This document shows, in pieces, positions 5,100 to 10,503 of a stretch of 10,503 bases of DNA. The first letter of the stretch is position 1. Every line of letters starts with the position of its first letter. The notes under the pieces are model-generated. The model did not search any database, was not told where the DNA came from, and saw nothing but the letters and a program-made list of their open reading frames with translations. Source of the DNA: Candidatus Magasanikbacteria bacterium CG_4_10_14_0_8_um_filter_42_12 (GTDB lineage: Bacteria > Patescibacteriota > Patescibacteriia > Magasanikbacterales > UBA922); the NCBI GenBank assembly GCA_002784795.1, contig PFLZ01000053.1, positions 1 to 10,503 on the forward strand, given 5' to 3'. Both the position numbers and the translations under genes were made by a program.

Positions 5100-5711
5100 A
5101 TGAAAAATTTCTTGAAACAAAATAGTGTCATTCTTGCACTGTTCATCATTTCTCTCGGCAGTACAATATTCTTCTACTCACGAAGTCAGATACCGACACC
5201 ACCACAAACGGAAGTACAAACTTCTAAGCAAGAAATAAATATACTCAAAGAAACTGTATCAAGCACCGATAACCCCGCCGCAGATGGCGGGGTCACTCCT
5301 CTCGAAAATAACGTACCTACTAAAATAAATGGAGTGACGAGCGTCAGCTCGTCTAGTACAAATGTTGAAAACACTTCCACATCTTCTCAACAAAAAACAG
5401 AACAAGCCACAATCTCTACAACACTGCGCATTCCAGACATAGGCTACGAATCGACGATAGCGGTGACACCAGGATCAAGTGCATACGATCTGATGAACAC
5501 ACTCCGAGAAGATGGTCTGACCTTTTCTGCAGAAGATCATGGCTCGCTCGGTGTATTTATCAACAGCATCGGTGGCATTGAAAATGATTATAAAAAACAC
5601 ATGTTTTGGATCTATTCCATCAATGAAACCAAAGCACAAATCGGCATTTCCAATTATATTCTTACTCAAGATGACATAATCACATGGCGCTATGAAGCAG
5701 AAGATATATAA
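5100..5711 (+). CDS. Membrane-anchored DUF4430 protein
   Basis: A 203-aa protein with an N-terminal signal anchor (residues 10-26, VILALFIISLGSTIFFY), a Ser/Thr/Pro-rich linker (about 30-105) and a C-terminal DUF4430 domain (about 108-199), recognisable by PGSSAYDLMNTLREDG, the middle FINSIGGI and the closing MFWIYSINE...QDDIITWRYE. DUF4430 is the domain type of the C-terminal half of transcobalamin and intrinsic factor. The gene is the first behind the cobalamin-type riboswitch, so a surface corrinoid-binding role is inferred. I chose the ATG at 5100; a TTG at 5061 in frame would add 13 residues but abuts the terminator. There is no clear Shine-Dalgarno. Two palindromic repeats (5272-5293 and 5336-5362) encode parts of the linker. 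The end overlaps the next gene by 20 bases, suggesting translational coupling. Confidence 0.85.
   Translation: MKNFLKQNSVILALFIISLGSTIFFYSRSQIPTPPQTEVQTSKQEINILKETVSSTDNPAADGGVTPLENNVPTKINGVTSVSSSSTNVENTSTSSQQKTEQATISTTLRIPDIGYESTIAVTPGSSAYDLMNTLREDGLTFSAEDHGSLGVFINSIGGIENDYKKHMFWIYSINETKAQIGISNYILTQDDIITWRYEAEDI
5272..5293. repeat. GC-rich palindrome inside the DUF4430 linker
   Basis: ACCCCGCC (5272-5279) and GGCGGGGT (5286-5293) form a perfect 8-bp stem with loop GCAGAT. It encodes DNPAADGGV in the linker of the anchored DUF4430 protein. In an AT-rich gene this stands out as an inserted palindromic unit. Confidence 0.6.
5336..5362. repeat. Interspersed palindrome, coding copy
   Basis: GACGAGC (5336-5342) and GCTCGTC (5347-5353) form a perfect stem with loop GTCA, followed by TAGTACAAA. 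The 24 bases 5339-5362 match 8478-8501 at 23 positions, and the stem also matches 8514-8530 in reverse complement. This copy encodes VTSVSSSST in the protein linker. Confidence 0.75.
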
Positions 5712-8457
5712 CACCTTTTTTCTCAGCCTTATTCTCTCATTCGTAGGGGTATCGGCAGTATATGCTGATACGGCAAGCACCCCTGTGAGTGTTGAAAAAG
5801 AGCCAGAGCCAGTCGTAACTCTACAGGAAGTAACTCCTTCATCACCGACATATACACTTACCATCCGCTATCAGGATAATATTGTATACGATGACACACT
5901 GAGCATTCCTGACAGCGTCACTATTTCCTATCATGAGAGTGGATCAGAAGATACAGAAACGACAACCATCTCTTCACCAACAGTACTCGCTCTGCTAGCA
6001 TCAGCAGATGAAGAAAGTGATGCATTTGCAATCTCTGATCTCGCGTATTACCCAGCATACAGCAGCTACTTGCTAAACTGTCTTTCTCTCGAAAGTACAG
6101 ATGGATGCTACAACTGGAACTATGTCGTAGATGGCATCTACCCGCTTGCCGGCATGGATCAATACACACTCGAAGATGGTGAACATGTATATCTTTATTT
6201 TGGTGAACGATATAGCATCGAACCAACAGCCAACACATTTTATACTGGCATAGACATTGTCTCTGCAGTCCTGAACGAATACAACTACAAAACAAATGAA
6301 TTTTCACCAGCTACAGACAATTCTTTATCTCTCGTATTGCTCGATGCATCAAGCACGGCAATAGACACAGGTGTCCTCGATGACTCACAAGAAGGACTCT
6401 ATACCTTTACAGAAAACACGCCGGGGGAATATTCAATTGGCTTTGATAATGGCTGGAGCTGGTACTGGCCTCTCTCCACTGTTTCTATTGAACTGCCAAC
6501 ACGATTAACGATCCGATATCAAGATGACATTATTTTTGACAATACACTGTCACTCGATACGGCTGCGACTATTACGTATCACGATGTTGCGACGACGACC
6601 ACGTCAACAATGGAAAGAAACGATCAATCAGTATTGCACGCACTCGCCATTGCAGACGGAGCGAACGATGCGTTTTCACTCTCAGATATCGCCTACTACG
6701 ACAGCTTTGAGAGCTATATTATAAACTGCCTCACAATTGAAGAAACGAATGCGTGTGACAATTGGCAATATGTCGTCAATGGAGACTATCCATTCCTCGG
6801 CATGGATCAATATATCATCCCAACAGATGAAGTCACCCATATCTATCTCTACTTTGGTGAACGATATAATATCGAAACAACAAAAAGTAGCTTTGAGCTT
6901 GGCGAATCTGTAACAAGCACATTGAGTGAGTATGATTTTGAGAATAACGTCTATAATTCAGCGACAGACACATCACTCGTCATGGCACTCCTTGATGCAA
7001 GTAATACCGCGATTGCAACATCTACGATCTCTGAAGAAGGAATAACCGTATTTGCCCCAACAAGTACAGGATCATACAAAATAGGTCTCGATAATGGCTG
7101 GAGCTGGTACTGGCCCGTAACATCATTTGACGTAACGACAGTTCTACCTACAGGCAGCAGTGGCGGTGGATGCGGTAGCTGTGGAATTAATTCAAGCAAT
7201 CAAGTTGATACCGTTATAAAAAACATCATCAGCTTCCTCGACGCTAGCCAAAACGAAGATGGATCATTTGGCTCAAGTATTTCTTTTAGCGACTGGTCAG
7301 CATTTGCCTACAATGCATATACAGGATCAACAGAAGGGCGGGACAAATTGAAAACATACCTGCTCACTGATCCTGATCCACGAGATGGGTTCAATGACAC
7401 TGCATCCTATGCAAAGCGAGCGATGGTACTCATGAGTTATGGCATTGATCCATATTCCGGCACGAACACAAATTATATAAAAAAAATTCTTGATGGATTC
7501 GATGGTACGCAGTTTGGTATCGACGGGATTATCAATGACGATGTCTTTGCACTCATGCCACTGCTTCATGCTGGATACTCACATACTGATCCGATGATTG
7601 TGAGTTCGACCAAATATATTCTCAGTCGACAACATGCAGATGGATCATTTGAAAGTAAAGATATGACGGGGGCAACAATTCAAATACTGTCAGAACTGAC
7701 ACATATCGATGGTGTCACAGACGCCATAGCAAAAGCAAAAAACTTTGTACTGAGTGGTCAACAGACAGATGGAGGATTTGGTGATATCTACGCCACGCCA
7801 TGGATCATGCAAGGCCTCTCTGCTCTTGGGGAAGACATCAGTACTCTGAAAAAGAACAATCTCTCTCCAATTGATTACATACAAGCAAATCAAGTAGCTG
7901 ACGGAGGAATTGGAGAAACGACCAATACGCTCCGACTCTGGACCAGTGCATGGGCAGTACCAGCTCTTCTCGAAAAACCATGGCCAACTCTCCTCTCTTC
8001 ATATACACAACCAACAACAGAAAATAACGTACAAGATGGAAGTAATGGTAGTGAAAATACCCATGATGAAACAACAACCTCGACGCTAGATATTGTAGAA
8101 GAAACCACAACATCTACTGAAGCAATAACTGAAACAGCAGAAGAAACTCCTGAGGTGAAAATCCTTCCGATCGTCACAACAGAAGCTGTACCAACGCTCT
8201 ATGTTGATCCTGTCATTCCAGAGAGAACAGTGCAACCTGAAGTTGCTGGTGTGAAAATTACTGAGGAAAACACGCCTGAAGACATCACTTCAGAAACAAC
8301 AAAACAAGAACCAGCAACAAACCCTGCGACTGAAATGAATGAACAACCGGAAGCCCAACCTGAACAAGAAGGCACAAAACCGGTCCACATCGCCTTTGGG
8401 ACCACGATCTTGCTAGGCCTTCTCCTCGGTTGGCGATTCCTGCGAACACTGATATAA
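5692..8457 (+). CDS. Surface protein with tandem DUF4430-like units and alpha/alpha-toroid domain
   Basis: The 921-aa protein has a signal peptide (to about residue 25, VYADTAS), two tandem DUF4430-like units (about 55-264 and 271-482), a short GSSGGGCGSCG hinge, a prenyltransferase/cyclase-type alpha/alpha-toroid (about 505-765), a Thr/Glu/Pro-rich stalk (770-895) and a C-terminal membrane helix (899-918). The units share LTIRYQD, LYFGERY and NGWSWYWP, offset by 215-216 residues, and a Cys pair (130/139 and 346/355), probably disulfides. The toroid shows Q..DGSFG-type turns at 520, 647, 691 and 734; the terpene-cyclase acid motif is not seen, so binding rather than catalysis is likely. Transcobalamin combines the same two folds in the opposite order. 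With the upstream riboswitch this suggests an outward-facing corrinoid receptor. Other ligands, or adhesion, remain possible. Confidence 0.85.
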   Translation: MKQKIYNTFFLSLILSFVGVSAVYADTASTPVSVEKEPEPVVTLQEVTPSSPTYTLTIRYQDNIVYDDTLSIPDSVTISYHESGSEDTETTTISSPTVLALLASADEESDAFAISDLAYYPAYSSYLLNCLSLESTDGCYNWNYVVDGIYPLAGMDQYTLEDGEHVYLYFGERYSIEPTANTFYTGIDIVSAVLNEYNYKTNEFSPATDNSLSLVLLDASSTAIDTGVLDDSQEGLYTFTENTPGEYSIGFDNGWSWYWPLSTVSIELPTRLTIRYQDDIIFDNTLSLDTAATITYHDVATTTTSTMERNDQSVLHALAIADGANDAFSLSDIAYYDSFESYIINCLTIEETNACDNWQYVVNGDYPFLGMDQYIIPTDEVTHIYLYFGERYNIETTKSSFELGESVTSTLSEYDFENNVYNSATDTSLVMALLDASNTAIATSTISEEGITVFAPTSTGSYKIGLDNGWSWYWPVTSFDVTTVLPTGSSGGGCGSCGINSSNQVDTVIKNIISFLDASQNEDGSFGSSISFSDWSAFAYNAYTGSTEGRDKLKTYLLTDPDPRDGFNDTASYAKRAMVLMSYGIDPYSGTNTNYIKKILDGFDGTQFGIDGIINDDVFALMPLLHAGYSHTDPMIVSSTKYILSRQHADGSFESKDMTGATIQILSELTHIDGVTDAIAKAKNFVLSGQQTDGGFGDIYATPWIMQGLSALGEDISTLKKNNLSPIDYIQANQVADGGIGETTNTLRLWTSAWAVPALLEKPWPTLLSSYTQPTTENNVQDGSNGSENTHDETTTSTLDIVEETTTSTEAITETAEETPEVKILPIVTTEAVPTLYVDPVIPERTVQPEVAGVKITEENTPEDITSETTKQEPATNPATEMNEQPEAQPEQEGTKPVHIAFGTTILLGLLLGWRFLRTLI

Positions 8458-8477
8458 TAGAAAAATCTATTTGAGAG

Positions 8478-8530
8478 GAGCGTGAGCTCGTCTAGTACAA
8501 ACTCCAAAGTATAACGAGCTGACGCTCGTC
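8478..8530. repeat. Composite interspersed palindrome, intergenic copies
   Basis: GAGCGTGAGCTCGT (8478-8491) and ACGAGCTGACGCTC (8514-8527) pair at 13 of 14 positions. The left half (8478-8501) is a near-identical direct copy of 5339-5362; the right half (8514-8530) is an exact reverse complement of part of the same unit. This resembles paired, opposite REP elements. Lying between two operon genes, it could also stabilise or partly terminate the transcript. Confidence 0.75.
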
Positions 8531-8547
8531 AGTCCGCACATTGCTTT

Positions 8548-8922
8548 ATGCGTATCTATAAACTTACAGCCCTACTTCTCGCCCTCCCGATCCTCGGGCT
8601 TGGCTGTTCGAGTAGTCAGAAAGTGACAACAAACGTCTATACAGTCAACATTCAAACATCAGAAGAGCAAACTACCACACGCATTGTTTCACTGCCCGAG
8701 GAAGAAATCACCATGAATGACCTCCTCGATGCGGTGGGCATACAAACAAAAGAAATCACCCAAGGAGAACACGTTATCATCACGAGTTTTGATGGAGTGA
8801 TTGCCACAAAGTCAAAAGCATGGCACCTCTATCTCAATAATTATCCTGCAACATTAACAAACTTGGCGCACATGCCTGTCCGTGCTTCAGACATTATAGA
8901 ATGGAAATATGAAAGCAATTAA
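8548..8922 (+). CDS. DUF4430 lipoprotein
   Basis: A 124-aa protein that is a signal peptide plus one DUF4430 domain. The signal ends LGLGCSSSQ, with Cys20 as the probable lipidation site; Gly at -3 makes the lipobox slightly off consensus. The domain (about 30-121) ends in the family-typical sequence KAWHLYLNNYPATLTNLAHMPVR as two parts, then SDIIEWKYE. It would be tethered to the outer face of the membrane. It follows the 921-aa gene after the palindrome at 8478-8530 and overlaps the membrane-protein gene by 14 bases, indicating one transcription unit. No Shine-Dalgarno is seen before the ATG at 8548. The inferred role is a small ligand-handling partner that passes substrate to the membrane protein. 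Confidence 0.85.
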   Translation: MRIYKLTALLLALPILGLGCSSSQKVTTNVYTVNIQTSEEQTTTRIVSLPEEEITMNDLLDAVGIQTKEITQGEHVIITSFDGVIATKSKAWHLYLNNYPATLTNLAHMPVRASDIIEWKYESN

Positions 8923-9460
8923 CAATGAACAATTAACAATGAACAATCTCACTGCAATTGCCGTGCTGCTCATCTTACTCGGAGTTTCTGCAAGGATCTT
9001 TCCTCATCCTGCAAACTTTGCGCCTATTGCTGCGATTGCGCTGTTTGGTGGACTGTATTTGTCAAAACGCTGGGCACTCATCCTGCCACTCTCTGCCATG
9101 TTTGTCAGCGATATCTTTGTAGGATTTTATAGCTGGAAAATGATGGTAGCGGTGTATGCAAGCTTTTTGCTCATTGTGGGAATTGGCATGATGGTGAAAA
9201 GAAAAAAAGAATTTGCCACGATTCTCGGTGGAACACTCCTCGGCTCTATGCTCTTCTTCCTGATAACCAATGGCGCTGTGTGGGCCTTTGGGACGATGTA
9301 TACACATTCATTCGCAGGCCTGATGCAGAGCTATCTCATGGGTATCCCCTTCTTGAAAAACACGCTCCTAGGAGATCTCTTTTTTACAGGAATACTCGTA
9401 GGAAGTATGGAAGCAATTGCACTGTATAAAACAAAACTCTTTGCAAAACAGTCAGTATAA
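8909..9460 (+). CDS. DUF6580 family putative transport membrane protein, S-component-like
   Basis: The 183-aa protein has about six membrane segments (near 14-28, 36-52, 54-73, 78-96, 104-127 and 150-172). The motif ARIFPHPANFAPIAAIALF (28-46) with SDIFVG (67-72) and TNGAVWAF (120-127) is characteristic of DUF6580, a family of putative transport proteins that I recall as resembling ECF-transporter S components. As the last membrane gene of the riboswitch-led operon it is the likely translocation component. No ECF ATPase or T-component gene is in the window; they may lie elsewhere, or it may work alone as reported for the cobalamin carrier BtuM. Two starts are possible: ATG 8909, overlapping the lipoprotein gene, or ATG 8939 (MNNLTAIAVLL), closer to the usual family N-terminus. 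The extra ten residues come from a DNA repeat. Confidence 0.82.
   Translation: MKAINNEQLTMNNLTAIAVLLILLGVSARIFPHPANFAPIAAIALFGGLYLSKRWALILPLSAMFVSDIFVGFYSWKMMVAVYASFLLIVGIGMMVKRKKEFATILGGTLLGSMLFFLITNGAVWAFGTMYTHSFAGLMQSYLMGIPFLKNTLLGDLFFTGILVGSMEAIALYKTKLFAKQSV
8917..8947. repeat. 14-bp tandem repeat at the DUF6580 gene start
   Basis: Two perfect copies of AATTAACAATGAAC (8917-8930 and 8931-8944) plus AAT. Each copy carries an ATG; the second (8939) is in frame with the membrane protein. The repeat spans the stop codon of the upstream lipoprotein gene and encodes AINNEQLTMNN. It belongs with the tracts at 1692-1724 and 10407-10422. Confidence 0.75.
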
Positions 9461-9461
9461 T

Positions 9462-9770
9462 ATGATTGACCTCAGACAACTACAAAAGGATGTTTGGGAA
9501 AATAAAGTAAAGCAAGGATTCAATACAACAGATGTCCCGCTTGAATTTTCGTATACCTACGGAGAGCTTGCCGAGGCATTCGAGGCATATAGAAAAAAAC
9601 TACCAGATGTAGGTGAAGAGCTGGCCGACGTCATGATCTATCTGCTCGGCCTCGCGACAATACTCAATGTGGATATGGAAGAGGAGCTGGTAAAAAAGAT
9701 CGCAAAAAATGCAAAGCGAGAATATAACACAATCGATGGAATTGTAACAAGGATGAAAGAATCTGAATAA
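9462..9770 (+). CDS. MazG-like nucleotide pyrophosphohydrolase
   Basis: A 102-aa all-helical protein of the MazG/all-alpha NTP pyrophosphatase superfamily, which hydrolyses (d)NTPs to monophosphates and pyrophosphate in the cytoplasm. The metal-binding acids are visible as E35..E38 in YGELAEAFEAY and EELAD (E52, E53, D56) in GEELADVMIYLLGLA. The length fits the short single-domain members; the substrate is unknown, with house-cleaning of non-canonical nucleotides most likely. The ATG at 9462 lies one base after the stop of the DUF6580 gene, so it is probably co-transcribed. Whether it serves the upstream system or is merely a passenger is unclear. A strong terminator follows six bases after the stop. 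Confidence 0.82.
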   Translation: MIDLRQLQKDVWENKVKQGFNTTDVPLEFSYTYGELAEAFEAYRKKLPDVGEELADVMIYLLGLATILNVDMEEELVKKIAKNAKREYNTIDGIVTRMKESE

Positions 9771-9775
9771 ATAAC

Positions 9776-9803
9776 AAAACATCCGCAGTCGTGCGGATGT
9801 TTT
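9776..9803 (+). terminator. Terminator after mazG-like gene
   Basis: AAAACATCCGCA without its first A pairs along 9776-9787 with TGCGGATGTTTT (9792-9803) around loop GTCG, a perfect 12-bp stem. The T run at its end and further T-rich sequence (9811-9816) mark an intrinsic terminator closing the operon. Confidence 0.8.
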
Positions 9804-9851
9804 GTACTGTCTTTTTTATCTACATCTTACAGATATCGTCAAAAAAGACAC

Positions 9852-9881
9852 GGCGTGAACTCCTCGGGAGGAGTTCACGCC
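9852..9881 (-). terminator. Terminator of the 127-aa gene
   Basis: GGCGTGAACTCCTC (9852-9865) pairs perfectly with GAGGAGTTCACGCC (9868-9881), a 14-bp stem with a GG centre. On the minus strand TTTTTT follows at 9846-9841, after GTGTC. TTTT at 9882-9885 makes it a possible plus-strand terminator too. Confidence 0.8.
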
Positions 9882-9901
9882 TTTTGCGACGTACGGGCTG
9901 T

Positions 9902-10285
9902 TCAGCCCTTCGAGCGGCGCCGCGCCTCGGCGAGCTCCTCGAGAGCAGCTTCGCCCAGGGCGCGGGTGAGCACAGGGACCGCCTGGACGACGAACTGCGC
10001 ATGGTCCAGCGCGGTGGTCACGACGATGTGCGTCGTAGCTCCAACGATGATGCCGCACGTGATGACGACGTTCGTGACGGCCTTCCCAAGGCTCTGGGGG
10101 GGCTCAGGATCCTGAAGCTCGCCCGAGACACGCTTCTCGAGCCACTCCTCAGCCCAGCGAGCGGCCATGTCAACGGCATGCTCGTAGCCGATGAGCCCCC
10201 GATAGGCCTGCCGCGCCTCGTCTTCGGTCACAGGCTTCGTGCCCTGACCGAGGACCTCCTCGAGCTTTTTCAGAAAATCGAACAT
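9902..10285 (-). CDS. Small membrane protein, 127 aa, function unknown
   Basis: I do not recognise this family. The ATG at 10285 is fixed by a strong Shine-Dalgarno (GGAGGG, four to five bases upstream); a start at 10324 would precede it. The N-terminus is amphipathic (MFDFLKKLEEVLGQG). Residues 20-55 are helical and charged, one membrane helix lies at about 69-92 (AVTNVVITCGIIVGATTHIV), and the Ala/Glu/Arg-rich C-terminus (108-127) looks like a charged helix. It is strikingly GC-rich compared with the mazG-like gene next door, and has its own promoter (10333-10361) and terminator (9852-9881), like the other GC-rich minus-strand genes in this window. The architecture fits a small integral membrane protein with helical cytoplasmic arms; nothing points to a specific role. 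Confidence 0.7.
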   Translation of the reverse strand: MFDFLKKLEEVLGQGTKPVTEDEARQAYRGLIGYEHAVDMAARWAEEWLEKRVSGELQDPEPPQSLGKAVTNVVITCGIIVGATTHIVVTTALDHAQFVVQAVPVLTRALGEAALEELAEARRRSKG

Positions 10286-10332
10286 GCATCCCTCCGATGC
10301 GGCTCTGCGTGACGAGACTGCCACGGCCGATC

Positions 10333-10361
10333 ATTAGACCATATTCGACACGATATGTCAA
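10333..10361 (-). promoter_or_regulatory. Promoter of the 127-aa gene
   Basis: TTGACA (10361-10356), 17 bp, TCTAAT (10338-10333) on the minus strand. The leader of about 40 nt carries the strong Shine-Dalgarno just before the ATG at 10285. The layout is the same as for the promoters at 2863-2891 and 4144-4171. Confidence 0.7.
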
Positions 10362-10370
10362 TATAGTTAT

Positions 10371-10408
10371 ACAAAAAAACGTCCGCAAACTTACGGACGT
10401 TTTTTTGT
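10371..10408. terminator. Bidirectional terminator-like hairpin
   Basis: ACAAAAAAACGTCCG (10371-10385) and CGGACGTTTTTTTGT (10394-10408) form a perfect 15-bp stem with an 8-base loop. T runs on both strands allow termination either way. It would stop minus-strand transcripts entering from the right before they reach the 127-aa gene promoter. Confidence 0.7.
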
Positions 10409-10422
10409 TAATTGTTAATTGT
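10407..10422. repeat. AACAATTAAC-type repeat, intergenic
   Basis: GTTAATTGTTAATTGT, whose reverse complement is ACAATTAACAATTAAC, directly follows the hairpin at 10371-10408. It is the intergenic member of the family seen at 1692-1724 and 8917-8947. Confidence 0.55.
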
Positions 10423-10495
10423 GACTTAATGGACAAAACGGTCGGCTAAAAAGTGCAATTTGTGGCATAGTATAGAGAAAAAACAACTAAAAACT

Positions 10496-10503
10496 ATGAT
10501 CAA
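10496..10503 (+). CDS. Possible start of a further gene, cut by the window end
   Basis: An ATG at 10496 follows an A-rich stretch with TAGTATAG (around 10469-10476) as a possible -10 region. Only two codons are visible, so nothing can be said of the product and the call is tentative. Confidence 0.15.

Noticed and set aside
7204..7986. Active prenyltransferase or squalene-cyclase function for the toroid domain
   Set aside because: The domain has Q..DGSFG-type turns, but the acidic catalytic motif is not visible and the protein is extracellular, so a binding role is preferred.
9456..9461. TATAAT immediately before the mazG-like ATG
   Set aside because: It touches the start codon with no space for transcription initiation upstream and is explained by the end of the DUF6580 gene.
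9791..10312. Plus-strand open frame of 173 codons opposite the 127-aa gene
   Set aside because: It runs through two terminator hairpins, and the minus-strand gene has promoter, Shine-Dalgarno and terminator of its own.

Overview
The window looks like a chromosomal segment of a Candidate Phyla Radiation (Patescibacteria) bacterium or a relative. This is an inference from gene content and style: compact AT-rich genes, several core genes with leaderless or near-leaderless promoters, DUF4430 surface proteins, a solitary DUF6580 membrane protein, a short MazG-like protein and many small interspersed palindromes. No rRNA, tRNA, CRISPR array or transposase is visible.

Layout. Left end, minus strand: a GC-rich gene for a cysteine-rich lipoprotein (47-943), an intergenic stretch with nested inverted repeats (1224-1357), then a tRNA-dihydrouridine synthase (1392-2429) and a small GC-rich unknown gene (2573-2812). 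Plus strand: an amidinotransferase/DDAH-like enzyme (2940-3860), a minus-strand 49-aa membrane peptide (3951-4100), and an HD-domain protein (4184-4786). Next, on the plus strand, comes the most interesting block: a strong promoter (4798-4826), a probable cobalamin riboswitch (4843-4978) with a terminator (5029-5055), and four genes: an anchored DUF4430 protein (5100-5711), a 921-aa surface protein with two DUF4430-like units plus an alpha/alpha-toroid domain (5692-8457), a DUF4430 lipoprotein (8548-8922) and a DUF6580 multi-pass membrane protein (8909-9460). A MazG-like pyrophosphohydrolase (9462-9770) closes this run. At the right end are a minus-strand 127-aa membrane protein (9902-10285) and further hairpins.

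How the genes may work together. DUF4430 is the C-terminal domain type of transcobalamin and intrinsic factor, whose other half is an alpha/alpha barrel. Here both domain types occur in surface proteins directly behind a cobalamin-type aptamer, followed by an S-component-like membrane protein. The simplest reading is a B12-controlled corrinoid capture and uptake system on the cell surface. The cobalamin link rests on sequence reading only and needs a covariance-model search and binding data.

Two gene styles coexist. Four minus-strand GC-rich genes each have a strong Shine-Dalgarno; the three small ones also have a clear TTGACA-type promoter and a strong terminal hairpin. The AT-rich core genes mostly lack a Shine-Dalgarno and start a few bases after a -10 box. 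Several small palindrome or repeat families have entered genes: one lies inside dus, two inside the linker of the first DUF4430 protein, one at the start of the DUF6580 gene, and one apparently inside the P5 loop of the riboswitch.
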